A DNA stretch of 64,000 nt from positions 54,508,421 through 54,572,420 of the forward strand of contig NC_079148.1 of NCBI RefSeq assembly GCF_945859685.1, in the 5' to 3' direction. This DNA is from Eupeodes corollae (Eukaryota; Arthropoda; Insecta; Diptera; Syrphidae). Positions 53,132-64,000 of the stretch are shown here, one piece after another. Position 1 is the first letter of the stretch; each line of letters begins with the position of its first letter. The notes under the pieces are model-generated. The model was given only the letters and a program-made list of their open reading frames with translations, made no database searches and was not told the origin of the DNA. A program made the position numbers and the translations under genes.

Positions 53132-54625
53132 TTAATTGTACTCTGTAAGGTTTAGCTGCAAAGACTTTTGACTTATTTTCCAGGGTGGAAGGTTTGGAGT
53201 GTAGCCTTTAACTCGTTTGAAAGGTAAGCACAATTCTTTTGCCTTAGATAAGGCTTTGTTGATTGTCGATGGAAGACGTCTTTGCATTTTTGAGCAGCAA
53301 GTTGAATCAATGTCACTGTCAATGATCGAGTCTTTGGAAAAGACAAGTTTAGCGATGATTTTTATTAAACTTTCGGATTGGCGCTGTTCCAATGTGGGAA
53401 GGCCAGCTTCCGCCATGATGTTTTCAATTCTTGTTGTGCGGTAGGCATTTATGCTTCTTCTGGCCGACTGGTGATATGTAGATTTGAGAAGATTCAAAGT
53501 TGAGCTTGGACATTTACCATATATATAAAGACCATAATCTATTTTACTTAAGACTAAAGATTTAGTTATATTACATAAGGTGTTAACATGAATATTAAGT
53601 TTTTTATTGGATAAGTAGCTAATTATGTTGCTTCTTGCGGCTAGGCTCTTTTTCAGGTTTATACAATGTGGCTTCCAATTAAATTTATGGTTAAATCTTA
53701 ATCCTAAAATATCTAGGTTTTCTACATTTTCTATATTTACATTATTTATAGCTAATTCAATTTTAGGAGAAGACAATTGTTTACAAATATGTAAGAGTTT
53801 ACATTTATTGAGAGAGAGCTTAGCTCCAGAGTTATCACACCAATTTACAATGTCCTTTACAGCTTTTGAAAAAGTTATTTTCAAAATCTCTAAATCATTG
53901 TGTTTACATAAAATGAAGACGTCATCAGCGTAGATACAATGGTCTAAAATACGATATATGTCAATAATGGCACTAATGTCGTTAAAAGCAATCAAGAATA
54001 ACACCACCGACAGAGGTGATCCTTGTGGTATGCCATTATTGAGAGGTTGTATAGAAGAAAAGGAGTTGTTAATTTTCACAGATATTTTCCTGTTCAACAG
54101 GAATGATTTGATAAATCCGTAGGTCTTGGGACCAACACCCCAAGTAAGGAGTTTGTTTATTATCAAGTGAATCCCTATTCTGTCAAAAGCTTTCATAAAG
54201 TCCAGGCTGAGTATCGATACGTGATTGCGTGAAGACAAAGCATTGGATACGTAATGATCGATAAGCAAGGCGTCTGAAAAGCCTCTATTGGGTTTGAAGG
54301 CAACTTAGTTTGCACTGATTAACTTTTTATTTTCTAGGAACCAAAAAAGGCGTTTTGCAACAATTTTTTCCAGAACTTTGGCCATGCATGGGATGAGGGA
54401 AATTGGACGGTATCCGTCTATAGCGTCTATTGGTTTGTTTGGTTTTGGCAGTGGGATGATATAAGCAGCTTTCCAAGTTTGTGGGATGATGCCGGTGTTA
54501 AATATCTCATTGTAAAGTGCAAGAAGTCTAGATTTTACATTAGAGGGGAGAATTTTAATCATAGGATAGGAAACGCGGTCTCTACTTGGAGTATTGCCTT
54601 TCAACATGCTTAAACAACATTCCAA
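53132..54625 (-). pseudogene. I-clade LINE, reverse transcriptase
   Basis: Two readings: 54625-54305 (AAYIIPLPKPNKPIDAIDGY, RPISLIPCMAKVLEKIVAKR) and 54268-53132 (LSLDFMKAFDRIGIHLIINK, NNGIPQGSPLSVVLFLIAFN, the active site CIYADDVFILCK, LNKCKLLHI, LDILGLRFNHKFNWKPH). A single break near 54300 separates them. The active-site YADD is intact and the 378-residue second reading is uninterrupted, so decay is mild. Confidence 0.85.
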
Positions 54626-54647
54626 TTCAATATGTGTTATACTACCT

Positions 54648-56143
54648 TCAGAGGTAACAGAAAGAGGTAACAGAAATGTCAGGTGATGTATTGGAAAGGC
54701 TGTTTGCTTTCAAAAACTTGAAGGATGATGAGAAGTTGTTGTCATCTGAGAGGTTTGACCAAGAGAAAGCGAAGAAGTTGCTTATGTCTGAAGTCGACGA
54801 CAGAGTACCCATGGGTGTTTCTAGACACCTTATTAGACGAGGGACATAGTTGCCAGTGAGGCACCGAATATTATGCCACATTTTGGCGACGGAAGAGTTT
54901 GGATTAATTGTTGATGTAAATTCAGTCAATGATTTAGCTTTGCTTATTTTCATTTCTTTTCTAAATAAAGCGTTTGATTTTTTATAAGCTATAAGGTTGG
55001 GAGTTAGAGGGTGCTTTTTAAATAGTCTCCAAAGTCTCATTTTTCTATCTCTCAGTTCTTTGAGAACTGGGTTCCACCGGGGAACTTTTCTGGTGGTGGG
55101 GGTGTGACCATTTTGCGTAATTGAGATGTTGGCTGCGTAGCGAATTGCTTTTTGTAAAATCGCGGCTACTCTGTTTATATTTGAGGATGGGGATTTTTTA
55201 TCTGAGTAGCTTTTGGTTACAGATTGGTAACGGTCCCAATCAGCCAAGTCGATTTTGAACTTTGGGTTTGGATAAAATTTGGACTTGTTTGGGTTAGTTT
55301 GTAGCTGGATTATAATAGGAAAGTGGTCACTAAGACGTTCCATGTCGTTAATGGAAAAAGGGTGACTGAGCAGCATGATATGTCGATATGTGTAAAAGTG
55401 TTGTGTGTTGAAAAGTGATTTGGCGAGCCGTCGTTTAGAAGCATTAGATCCGAATTAAATAAGAATTCTTCGATAATATTGCCCCGGTGGTTCGAAACGG
55501 GTGAGCCCCAAAGAACGCTCCACGAGTTAACATCACCACAAAAAAGGATAGGTGTTTGTATCTGTTGTATAATGTTTGCAAGATCAGATTGAGAAAATGT
55601 TTGTTTGGGCAGTATGTAAAAAGAGACGATAGTAAATTTAATGGCCAAGTTAACTTGTACAGCAAGTGTTAAAATGTTTGAGTTGATATTGATTTGCACA
55701 TGGGGTATGTTCTTTTTGATAAGAAGAGCTATGCCTTGTTTGCCAGTTAAATTTTAAGGAAAGTTGAGAAAATAACCCAAATAAGATTTCGGAATAATTG
55801 GAGTAGATTGGAACGCACAATGTGTCTCTCGAAGAGATAAAGCACATGGCGATCTTTCTTTGATCAGAATATTGAGCTCGTCGAAGTTATTAATATAACC
55901 TTGTATATTCCACTGGAGAGCTTTAAAATAGTTTGGAAGTTCTAAAATTGTGTTGGTTGTAGTTTGAGGGTGGTAGGTTGCATGACTCCGCTGTCTAAAA
56001 GTTGAGGCACCGAGGCTTCCTAAGAAGCCTGGGTGATTCAACCTTAAGGCAGCAGAGTCTGGGTTGGGGATACTGTTGTGGTGTTTATATAGATTCATCA
56101 TCTTCCGTATCGGAGTTGTGAATAAAATAGTTTTTAGATTCAA
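54648..56143 (-). pseudogene. I-clade LINE, ORF2 start and endonuclease with linker
   Basis: ORF2 begins at an ATG overlapping the end of ORF1 (about 56100). Endonuclease motifs: LQWNIQGYINNFDELNILI and LRETHC near 55900-55800, then after a break LFCGDVNSWSVLWGS (the metal-binding Asp-Asn-like region) and, after another break, ERLSDHFPIIIQL (the catalytic Asp-His pair). The linker (RWNPVLKELRDRKMRLWR, KMWHNIRCLTG) leads to RT. Breaks near 55755, 55340 and 54650. Confidence 0.8.
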
Positions 56144-57570
56144 TAAGTTTTCGAGTTGTTTGTGAAATAGGTAAGTTAGTAGAGTAAGTTTGAGAGTTTA
56201 AAGTGTTTGGTGTCAAGTTTGTTTGTGTGTTAATATGAGGGTTTTGAATGTTATTTTGAGAATTTTCTGAGGTTAATTGTAAATTCGTTTGTGTATTAAC
56301 AAAAGGGTTCTGGATACTAGTTTGAGAGTTTGTAGAGTTTGTAGAGTTTGGCGTCAGATTAGTTTCGATATTGATATGAGATATTATGATGTTTGAATGT
56401 GAGTTTTGATTAGTATCTGAGGATTTGGATATTGTTTGAGTAAGATTTACGTTTGAATTTAATCGTTTGGAGCTTACATTGTTGGTTGGGGAGGAAACAG
56501 AGAGTGTTGGTGGAGTTGGTACTGATTTTGCTAGCGGTGTTTCCGGGTTAATGTCGTTTGAGGTTGTGGGAGGAGAAATGGGAGTGGCAATGGTGACATT
56601 ATTACGTGGAGCTTGGGATGAATTTGAGTTTTTAGGACGTAAGCTAGATGAATTTGCTACATTAGCAAACGAATTTTGATTTAAATTTGGTACTATGGGG
56701 TTTTGTTCTTTATACAGGCGTTTGGCGTCAGCCATAGTGCACTTTTTTTTTGTTTTTATTTTTAAAATTTCTTTCATCTGAATAAATTTTGGGCAGTTTT
56801 TAGAATCAGATGAGTGGTCGGAGAGGCAGTTAGCACACATTATTCTGGTACAATCAGTGTTGGAATGAGGTGGAAGGCTGCAAGCGGGGCATAATGGGCT
56901 ATTGTTGCATTTTGTTTTGGTATGTCCGAGAAGTTGACAACTCCTGCACCGCATGTGATTAGGGAAGTACTCAGACACTTTTGTTTTGTACCAACCTATT
57001 TCTACGGTTTCAGGTGGTTGGAAAGTATCGAAGGTAAAGAGCATTAATCCTGTAGGTTTGGATATATTGCCAACAGTCTTAGTGAATTTGTATATTTCAG
57101 TGACGTTTTGTGATTTCATTTTAGATTCTATTTCAGATTCAGAGACCTTTCGAGGAATTAAGTTGATTGTGCATCGTGATTGATACATCGCATAATTCGG
57201 AGAGATTTTTAATGGCAATAAATTTGTCGGCAATTTTCGGCAATTGGTTAGGATTAGGATATTACCATCTCTTAATTAAGAAATTTGCTCGTATTCTGTA
57301 CTGATAGCGTCTATTGCTTTTCTGAGTGCAAAAATACTGACTGAGGAAAGAGGTTTTTTTTTCATCTGATGGGGCGATAACAATAAACTTTGGATTTTGG
57401 GAAATGGTTTTTGTAGGCAGTTCAGGGAATTCTTCAATGGGAGAATAGGTTTTCCTGTTTTTTTTTGGTTTGGGTTCCGATAGCGAGACTTCAGAAAGTC
57501 CGCTAAAACGGCACCCAGGTTTCATTTTGGGGCCTAAGCCCATGTGCTTTAATGGAAAATCACTACACAC
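56085..57570 (-). pseudogene. I-clade LINE, ORF1 (Gag-like, zinc knuckles)
   Basis: Two readings: 57570-57262 and 57233-56085, joined by one frameshift near 57240. The second has an RNA-binding region (CTINLIPRKVSESEIESK), then three Cys/His knuckles: CRSCQLLGHTKTKC, CPACSLPPHSNTDC and CANCLSDHSSDSKNC, followed by a long Asn/Ser/Thr-rich tail with repeated NTQTNL units and ending in EDDESI. Knuckles in ORF1 are typical of I-clade LINEs. Role: nucleic-acid chaperone and RNP formation. Confidence 0.85.
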
Positions 57571-57750
57571 GCGGTGGGTAAGAGATGAGCACTTAAATGA
57601 GAAAGAGTGAGAGAGAAGGAAAATAAATATTTGTTTTAAATGAAAAGGTTTTTTATTTTTTTTTGTTATTGTACTAAGTACAAAGAAAGCAGCCGAGTAA
57701 ACAGAGATGCGTATAGCACGAGAGCTAGTCGGAGACTGTTGAAATAAATA

Positions 57751-57919
57751 ATCTTTATTCCCTGTTCATTTATATCTTCCTAACATAAAACAAATAAGAA
57801 TAATTATTATAAACAAAATTTAAATTTTAATTTATATAAAAAAGCAATCAATTAAGTATATTTATTGACATTTTTACATTTACATTGCGAATTAATCAAA
57901 TATTAAAAACAAAAGTAAA
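57751..57919. other. 3' flank of OSTM1-like gene
   Basis: Short AT-rich stretch between the I-clade LINE target duplication and the OSTM1 stop codon; it holds the 3' UTR of the gene. The LINE therefore inserted within about 180 bp of the stop codon. Confidence 0.5.
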
Positions 57920-58683
57920 TTATAAATCGATGAGAGCACCAATTGAGCCTGAAGTAGTTTGTGGCTTTGAGATTTTTTTCACCGTTTGAACATTTTCTGG
58001 TTGCACAGAGTTTGGTTCTGATGTATTTGCAATTGCCGGGACATCTCGTTTCTTTTTCAACTTATCGATGATGTCTTCATCAGACGAGCTGTCTCTTCGA
58101 ATTGGCCTTTCTACAATTTGTGAGGTTCTACTAGGTTGTATATTACGCGATGTTGAAGCATGGCCAGGCACACCTCCAGTATTAAGACCTATATAAGAAA
58201 ACAAATATATATTTATGAAATTTAAAGAAATCTTTGTACTAAATACATACCAGCATCGAGAACTTCATGGTTTCTTTCCATACGTTTTGTATAGCTATAC
58301 ATTCCTAAATAGAATACTATGGGCAAAGCGCCAAATATTGAGCTTGCAATTGTAAAAAACGTAAAGTTGTACTTTCGCTGACAACATTTCAAGTCCTTAG
58401 ACCAATGAGAACGGGTTGTATTCATCTAAAATAAATACTATGTAAACAATTTTGTTTTTATTTTATCAAGAACGAATTACTTGATCTTGAGTGTCGAAAC
58501 AAATCCGCCCTTGTTTTTCCTCATCCATTTGTTTGAAGAATGTATTTAAGTCATCGTAATGTGGCGAGCAAGTCGTGCATATTTTATCATGTGGGGTTAG
58601 TTCAATGCAGTCAGTTAAATTTGAAGAGAATTTATTAAATGTTTCGGTCTCATTTGATAGATTTCCATTATTATCGAAACAGT
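57920..58683 (-). CDS. OSTM1-like membrane protein, three 3' exons (5' part not in view)
   Basis: Exons 58683-58481, 58425-58251 and 58188-57920, with GT/AG introns of 55 and 62 bp and consistent phases, give 215 residues. The first exon contains glycosylation sites and CTTCSPHYDDLNTFFKQM, matching the Cys-rich luminal region of OSTM1 (CxxC then LN). The second has NTTRSHWSKDLKCC and one membrane segment with FGALPIVFYLGMY. The third is a 90-residue, Ser/Lys-rich cytosolic tail (SSSDEDIIDKLKKKRD), longer than in vertebrates. OSTM1 is the beta subunit of the lysosomal Cl-/H+ exchanger ClC-7. The acceptor at 58684 shows an upstream exon exists; none is recognised up to 64000, so the next intron must exceed 5.3 kb and contains LINEs. 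Confidence 0.75.
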
Positions 58684-59131
58684 CTAAAATACAAAGATAA
58701 AATTAATAAAACTAAATATATTTTCCAGTTAATGTTTCATGTGTTACGAATATTCAAAGTTTTCTAATAGAAAGTTTGATAGCCAGGTAATTGGGAAACC
58801 GTCTCTTTTAAAACTACTCAAAACCAAACGCACTGAAATTATTGAAATCCAACCATTTGTTTTAATTGCTTAGGTTCAAATTTAATGCACGTTTTTCTTT
58901 TAAGGTTTTTTTGAATAGCATTTTATAAAAAATTCTGTATTAAGGTGTTGTATATATAAAATAAAAGTCTACTTTCTTAATTTTTTTTGTCGATAATAAT
59001 ATAGCCTTTAATTTAAAATAGTAGTAAAATGTACATATTTTGCACAAAATTATTATAAAAGAAAAGACGTTAAACAATTTATAAATACTATCCCTTCTTT
59101 TTACCAACAGCAGTTAATCAATTTTACTCAG

Positions 59132-60060
59132 ATTTTTTTTTATTTATTTATCATCAATTAGAGATTATAATAACTCTTACAGACTATCGAAATACAAAAT
59201 TTGTCTTAACATAAATTATAGTCAATTAACCAGAAAGAATAAGCTGAGCATATTTTTAAATGCATCCCTACTCAAATGAAAATTAAAATCAATAAAATCA
59301 GATATTTGGTTAATTTCTCTGACACAGCGAGATATTGGCTCGTTAATAGCATAATTTACACTATGAAATACCTCATTAAATAAATAACGATTTCTAAGCA
59401 CTCGAGTTGGAGCATGTAAATTTATAAGAGACAATAAAAACAGGCAGTCAATATGATAGGATAAAATATCTTTAATGAACATTATAGAATATATTTTGCG
59501 GCGATTTTCTAAGGTCTGAATGCCAAGAAGTTGACACCGAGTATTATAAGGTCGCATAACATTAGCGTTCCATCTAAGTTTATAAATAACTATTCTTGTA
59601 AATTTTCTTTGAATTTCTTCAATTCTAACAGAATGAGTTTTGTAAAACGGATTCCATACCACACAGAAGTACTTCAGAACTGATCTAACATAAGCAATAT
59701 AAAGCGTTTTTAAGGTATAGGGATCAGTTAGATATTTAGAGTTGCGGAAAATAAATCCAAGCATAGGGTTGCCCTTGTAAACTATGAGTTCTAAATGATT
59801 ACTGAAGATAAATTAAGAGTCAAAAATCACTCCCAGATCTTTTTTGGTTGAGACTCTATCGAGAACTTTGTTCTCAATATGATAATCATATACAAAAGGA
59901 GACGAGCGGTGGGAAAATGAAAAACATTGACATTTAGAGATATTGAGGCTTAATTTGTTGATTTTACACCAAGTTGATAAGCTTTGAAGATCTTCTTGAA
60001 GAAGATCTTGAGTACATAGAAACATGTGGTAGAGAACAGACGTCAAATAATTTGCTGCCT
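59132..60060 (-). pseudogene. 5'-truncated LINE in the presumed OSTM1 intron
   Basis: Minus strand readings 60046-59813 (LQEDLQSLSTWCKINKLSLN, SKCQCFSFSHR, KKDLGVIFDS: the end of RT) and 59764-59222 (LKTLYIAYVRSVLKYFCVVW, RIEEIQRKFTRIVIYKL, LHAPTRVLRNR: the C-terminal region). Downstream is an A-rich tail (GATAAATAAATAAAAAAAAA, complement near 59132-59150). One frame break near 59790. Motifs are of the Jockey/R1-type superfamily. Confidence 0.75.
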
Positions 60061-60230
60061 AAGATTTTAATAACCCCAACTGTGCTTTTTGAGTTTTTAA
60101 ATACGTGCGAGATAGAAAACAGTGTTTTTTGTTGACTCAAATAAATATTTGAATAAAAAGTGTTTTTTATAACTAATTACAAAAATTACGAAAAACAAAA
60201 TAAAAACAATTTTTTTAGACTAAACCATTG

Positions 60231-61391
60231 ACAATGAATCAATTTAATAAAACCCGCTCAAAAAAACCACAACTCTTTAGCCCTTTAATTAAGAGTAATC
60301 CAACTAATTCTCACATAATGAAAAACTCACCATCTCATGTAAACAAAAGTGACAGTAAAAATTCTCTCGCACAAAAGTCCACCAACACCACCAATAAACC
60401 TCCTGGTGAGGTCAATATTTGCTCTTCTCCCTCTGCAAATTCAATCACCGTCGCCTCCGCCGTTTCTGCTGCTTCTGCTCCTGCTGTTGTCATCCCAGTA
60501 AATGATGTGAATGTCGTCACTGACTCTCTTCTTGATCAGCCAAACTTGCCTTCTCAAACTGAACTTCTTTTAAAATTAAAAGAACAAGGTGAGTCCATAC
60601 TGGGTAGATTATCCACTCTTGAATTAAATTTAACCAGTCGAATGGATAATATTGAAACAAATATGTCAAAAAAAATTGACAAATTATCTCGCGATCTTAT
60701 AAACTTGGAAGAGCGGGTAAAACAACTCGAGAATAACTGCACAGAAATAGTTGAGATTCGAGAGAAAGTAAACAACACCGCATCAAATGTTGACCGTCTC
60801 CAACTTGCTTCAATAGATGACAACGAAACTGAGCACATACATACAGAAATAGGCAGCTTAAAACTACAAATCCAAACAATCGCGATCAATAACATTGCAG
60901 CTGATGCTATTCTAATAGGCATACCGTACACTCCGAATGAACAACTTAAAAACACTTTCAACTTAATTTGTCATTGCATTAATTACCAACCTCCGCATAT
61001 TTCTGCAATATTCAGATCAAAAGTAAAAACCAACTCCGTCATAATAATTAAATTCCTTAGTGCAACCGACAAAATTAAAACCATAAAAGCACTTTCTGAT
61101 TTTCGAAAATTGTCTTCCCGGAACTTAAGTCTTAATGATATCGACCCGAATCTAAACTCAGACACACCAATTTTCATACACGAAAGCTTAACGACTGAGA
61201 ACCGAGAGATTCTACGCACCGCAATTGACATGAAAAGAAAACGTCTTATTTATGCTGCCTTCACGATGCGTGGACTAGTAAATATTTTGATTAGCAAAAA
61301 CGAGGGAGCGATCTGCATCAGAAGTTTACCTGAACTAAATAAAATCGCCTCAGCACGACTAAGCAACAACATCTCTGACCTTGAATCATAG
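60231..61391 (+). CDS. LINE ORF1 protein (coiled coil, FP-like domain)
   Basis: 387 codons without a stop. N-terminal 110 residues are Ser/Asn/Lys-rich and low complexity with an Ala/Val stretch; residues about 115-215 form a coiled coil with heptad Leu/Ile (LLLKLKEQGESILGRLSTLE; IEREVKQLEN-like repeats); residues 230-380 form a folded domain (DAILIGIPYTPNEQLKNTFN) resembling the baculovirus FP-type domain found in some insect LINE ORF1 proteins. No zinc knuckles. The intact frame suggests a fairly young copy. The first ATG of the frame is about 60228-60237; I use the in-frame Met. Confidence 0.75.
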   Translation, partial: TMNQFNKTRSKKPQLFSPLIKSNPTNSHIMKNSPSHVNKSDSKNSLAQKSTNTTNKPPGEVNICSSPSANSITVASAVSAASAPAVVIPVNDVNVVTDSLLDQPNLPSQTELLLKLKEQGESILGRLSTLELNLTSRMDNIETNMSKKIDKLSRDLINLEERVKQLENNCTEIVEIREKVNNTASNVDRLQLASIDDNETEHIHTEIGSLKLQIQTIAINNIAADAILIGIPYTPNEQLKNTFNLICHCINYQPPHISAIFRSKVKTNSVIIIKFLSATDKIKTIKALSDFRKLSSRNLSLNDIDPNLNSDTPIFIHESLTTENREILRTAIDMKRKRLIYAAFTMRGLVNILISKNEGAICIRSLPELNKIASARLSNNISDLES

Positions 61392-61716
61392 CGCAGCTAA
61401 TATTATTATGAACAACGATCAAAACAAATAAAAACATGCACTTTATAAAGAGAGCCTACCAGTGCTCCCACTTGTTATTTATATTTACACTTTTATTTTT
61501 TTCTTTAATTGCATATTTACTACATATTTTCATTATTGTATTATATAATTACTTATTTTTTATCTATTGTGTAAACTTTTCTTCTTTTCTTCGTATTCAT
61601 GTTTTCTATTTATTTATTGTTTATTTCCGGGAATTTCCCTACTTCGGTTGTTATTTGCTGCTACTGTTCTCTTGTTTGGTGCTTTCTGTTTACTCTAAAT
61701 GTTATTTTAAAATTTA

Positions 61717-64000
61717 ATGTCACAGTTTTATGATGCTGTATATGGCAATGCTGAGTTCAAATCCGCACAACTAGTGTTGAATTATTTATCTAAAGCGAGG
61801 TCTGGTTTTAAGGTATGACACTTTAATGCTAGAAGTTTGAATGATCAAAAATTTGACTACATAAAAACTGTTTTCGATGGTACAAAAGTAGATGTTATTT
61901 GTGTGAGTGAGACCTGGTTTGATCCTGAAATTCCTGACCACATTCGTAATTTAAGTAGCTACACCCTAATACGGAATGATAGGGTCACTTCTACAACGGG
62001 CGGTGGTGTTGCAATTTATTGTAGATCGAGTCTAAAATGTAAAATATTATCCAGGTCAGATAATAATGGCATAGAATTCATTATAGTAGAAATCTCTGAT
62101 TCGAATACAAAATGTTTGCTAGCATGTGTCTACAACCCTTAAAGAACCTGTTCATTCACTCCATTCTTCACAGCACTAGAATCTTTCATTATATCATATG
62201 AACACATAATTGTCTGTGGTGACTTCAATGTTGATCTACTTAAAAGGGATTCTACTTCATTTCAACTTCTTGACGCTATTGCTGGTTCAGGTCTTAATGT
62301 TATCAATAAATACCCAACCAGATACGCTCCAAATTGTTCCCCGAGCCTACTTGACCTCATTATTGTATCTGAACCAACAAACATTATTCTAAATGATCAA
62401 TTATGTTTTGATGGAATATCAGACCACGACTTAGTTTTTTGTACTTATGGTATTGATTTCTCTCATTCCCAAGTTCCTTCCACATTTACTTTTAGAAATT
62501 TTAAAGCCCTCGATGTAGAAGCTTTTTATATTGATGCCAGCAGCGTGGCCTGGAGTGATTGTTACAATTTAGTGCATGTAGATAACAAACTAAACTTCAT
62601 TTACAACCATGTGAAGAGATTGTTCGAAACGCATGTTCCTCTAAAAACGGTAAGAATTCAAAACGAGAAATGTCCATGGTAAAACTTTGAAGTAAAGAAT
62701 GCGATTAAAAGTCGCAGAAAATACTACCTCAAGTGGCGGCTTTCTCCAAATCCTACAACTTGGCGACAATACTGCTACTTTCGTAATCAGTCAACTCTCA
62801 TTACCCGTTGCGCCAAACGTAACTTTTTCGCCTCGAAACTCAATACAAATCTTTCTTCTAAACAGCTCTGGAAAAATCTTCGTGACATTGGTATTGGTAA
62901 AAAGCCAATTTCTAAGTGTGAACTTGATCCTAATGACCTCAACAATCAGTTTACTCAAACAAATCAATTAGCTACTAGCTTTGAGCCCAAGGCTGGCTTA
63001 CTTTATGATGGAGTTAACGATTTTTGCTTTGAGACGGTAACTGAAGACGAAATTATACGAACTTTTAAATCCTTGAGGTCCGAAGCTATAGGCGAAGATG
63101 GTATTCCGCTAAGATTTTTGAAACTTGTCCTACCCTGCTTGATTAACGCTCTCACTCATGTTTTTAATCACTGTATTGTCACTTCTACGTTTCCTATTGC
63201 GTGGAAAGCAGCCAGGATAACTCCTGTTCCGAAAAAGCCCACACCTTCCGAACTCGCCGACTACCGGCCAGTAAGCATTTTACCTTGCATGTCCAAAGTT
63301 CTCGAAAAAATCCTTACTAAACAAATTATTGACCATTTTACGTCCAAAAGATTGCTGTCTCCATACCAATCTGGATTTAGAGCTAACCATTCCTGCTCTA
63401 CAGCAATGGTTAAGATCTTAGAGGATATTAGACTTGAATACGATAAAGACAATATCTCAGTACTGTGCCTATTGGACTTCTCGAAGGCTTTTGACAAAGT
63501 TGATCATCGAGTTCTTTGTCAAAAACTTGAGCACTACTTTGGTTTTTCGAATTCAGCTGTTCGTCTCATTGGTAGTTATTTGTGTAACAGAACTCAGCGT
63601 GTATGTGTTGGAAACAATTTTTCAGCACATACGTACTTGAAGATGGGCGTGCCACAAGGCTCTATTCTGGGGCCAATTTTGTTTTGTGCCTTTATCAACG
63701 ATTTGCCTTCGGTTTGTGAGCACGTCTCTTTTCATCTATATGCAGATGATATACAAATTTATCTCTCACGTAGAATCGGTTTAATAGAGGATCTTGTCTT
63801 TCGCGTTAATGAAGATCTTGAGAGAATTTCTAACTGGGCTAAGGAAAATGGTCTAGTGCTCAATCCCAATAAAAGTCAAGCCCTACTAATTTCTAAGAAG
63901 ACATACAACCATAGAGATCTACCTTCGATTACTTTGAATAGTGCCCATGTTAGTTTTGTAGATTCTGTGACTAGTCTTGGATTCAAAATCTCTAGGGATC
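61717..64000 (+). pseudogene. LINE ORF2 (endonuclease and RT), partial, three in-frame stops
   Basis: One frame runs from ATG 61717 to the window end, interrupted only by stops at 61816 (TGA), 62140 (TAA) and 62680 (TAA). Endonuclease: FNARSLNDQKFDYIKT, VICVSETWF, GGGVAIYCR, VCGDFNVDLL, DGISDHDLVF. RT: SEAIGEDGIPLRFLK, AARITPVPKKPTPSELADYR, PVSILPCMSKVLEKIL, FRANHSCSTAMVKIL, LLDFSKAFDKVDHRVL, GVPQGSILGPILF, LYADDIQIYLS (active site), GLVLNPNKSQALLIS. No frameshift in 2.3 kb, so it is recent or was active until recently. Confidence 0.82.

Larger units (their letters stand above)
47194..57738 (-). mobile_element. I-clade LINE, full-length, with two nested insertions
   Basis: A 12-bp duplication TTGAAATAAATA flanks the copy (47182-47193 and 57739-57750). 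The 5' end (minus strand, from 57738) starts CAGTCTCCGACTAGCTCTCGTGC, much like the start of the I factor with its internal promoter, and the 3' end carries a short TAA-repeat tail, as I elements do. It encodes ORF1 with CCHC knuckles and ORF2 with endonuclease, RT and RNase H. Insertions: a LINE at 49986-52818 and an hAT at 47695-49802. Removing these gives an element of roughly 5.6 kb, the expected size. ORF2 has several stops and frameshifts. Confidence 0.88.
60190..64000 (+). mobile_element. LINE with ORF1 and ORF2, running off the right edge
   Basis: A 5' UTR of uncertain start (about 60060-60230) is followed by an intact ORF1 (60231-61391) and an ORF2 (61717 onward) containing endonuclease and RT, still open at 64000. 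ORF1 has a coiled coil and ORF2 is Jockey/CR1-superfamily-like. It lies head to head with the truncated LINE at 59132-60060. Confidence 0.8.

Noticed and set aside
61436..61717. Hydrophobic 93-codon frame between LINE ORF1 and ORF2
   Set aside because: Composed of Phe/Leu/Tyr from T-rich spacer; LINEs of this kind have no gene here.
1..64000. CRISPR arrays, bacterial operons, ribosome binding sites, rRNA genes
   Set aside because: Spliced genes and eukaryotic transposons throughout; no regularly spaced repeats or prokaryotic signals were seen.

Overview
The window looks like dipteran (fly) nuclear DNA. It is AT-rich, host genes are split by short 58-97 bp introns with canonical GT/AG ends, and the recognisable host proteins are conserved animal ones: an SV2-like MFS transporter, a BTBD17/Tango10-like BTB protein, RNase P subunit RPP40, an LRR protein and OSTM1. 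The transposons are typical of flies: DD41D mariner, Transib, PIF/Harbinger, hAT, a gypsy-type env-bearing element, a Mag-like element, and I-, LOA- and other LINEs. I identify families by remembered motifs only; no search was run.

Layout. 1-2.3 kb: a LINE relic split by a mariner. 3.2-8.2 kb (-): a five-exon MFS transporter whose joined exons give 533 aa. 9.2-13.8 kb: a LINE 3' scrap, then a Ty3/gypsy element lacking a visible 5' LTR. 15.6-17.9 kb (-): a LINE with 5' region and endonuclease but no 3' half. 18.2-20.0 kb (-): a five-exon BTB-BACK gene. 21.5-22.1 kb: two tRNA-derived SINE copies tail to tail. 22.3-25.4 kb: a PIF/Harbinger-type element with 25-bp perfect terminal inverted repeats that carries an intron-containing, decayed copy of the serine palmitoyltransferase LCB2 (lace) gene plus a stub of Harbinger transposase. 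25.85-32.6 kb (+): RPP40, whose 5.1-kb fourth intron contains a complete single-exon LRR gene and another Harbinger relic.

32.8-40.1 kb (+): a LOA-type LINE containing a Myb/SANT-type DNA element and, in its 3' UTR, a Transib with CGGCG target duplications and an apparently intact 698-aa transposase. 41.9-47.2 kb (-): an env-bearing gypsy-type provirus with LTRs, a tRNA-Lys-like primer site and TACA duplications, but with reverse transcriptase, RNase H and most of integrase deleted. 47.2-57.7 kb (-): an I-clade LINE bounded by a 12-bp duplication, itself carrying an hAT element (8-bp duplication, with a MITE inside it) and a second LINE (12-bp duplication). 57.9-58.7 kb (-): the 3' exons of OSTM1, followed in its presumed intron by two more LINEs, the last running off the right edge.

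The host genes share no obvious pathway. The main story is layered transposition: several insertions can be ordered in time because both boundaries and target duplications are visible. The most unusual object is the Harbinger-type element carrying a host gene segment with introns; the most complete-looking coding transposon is the Transib.
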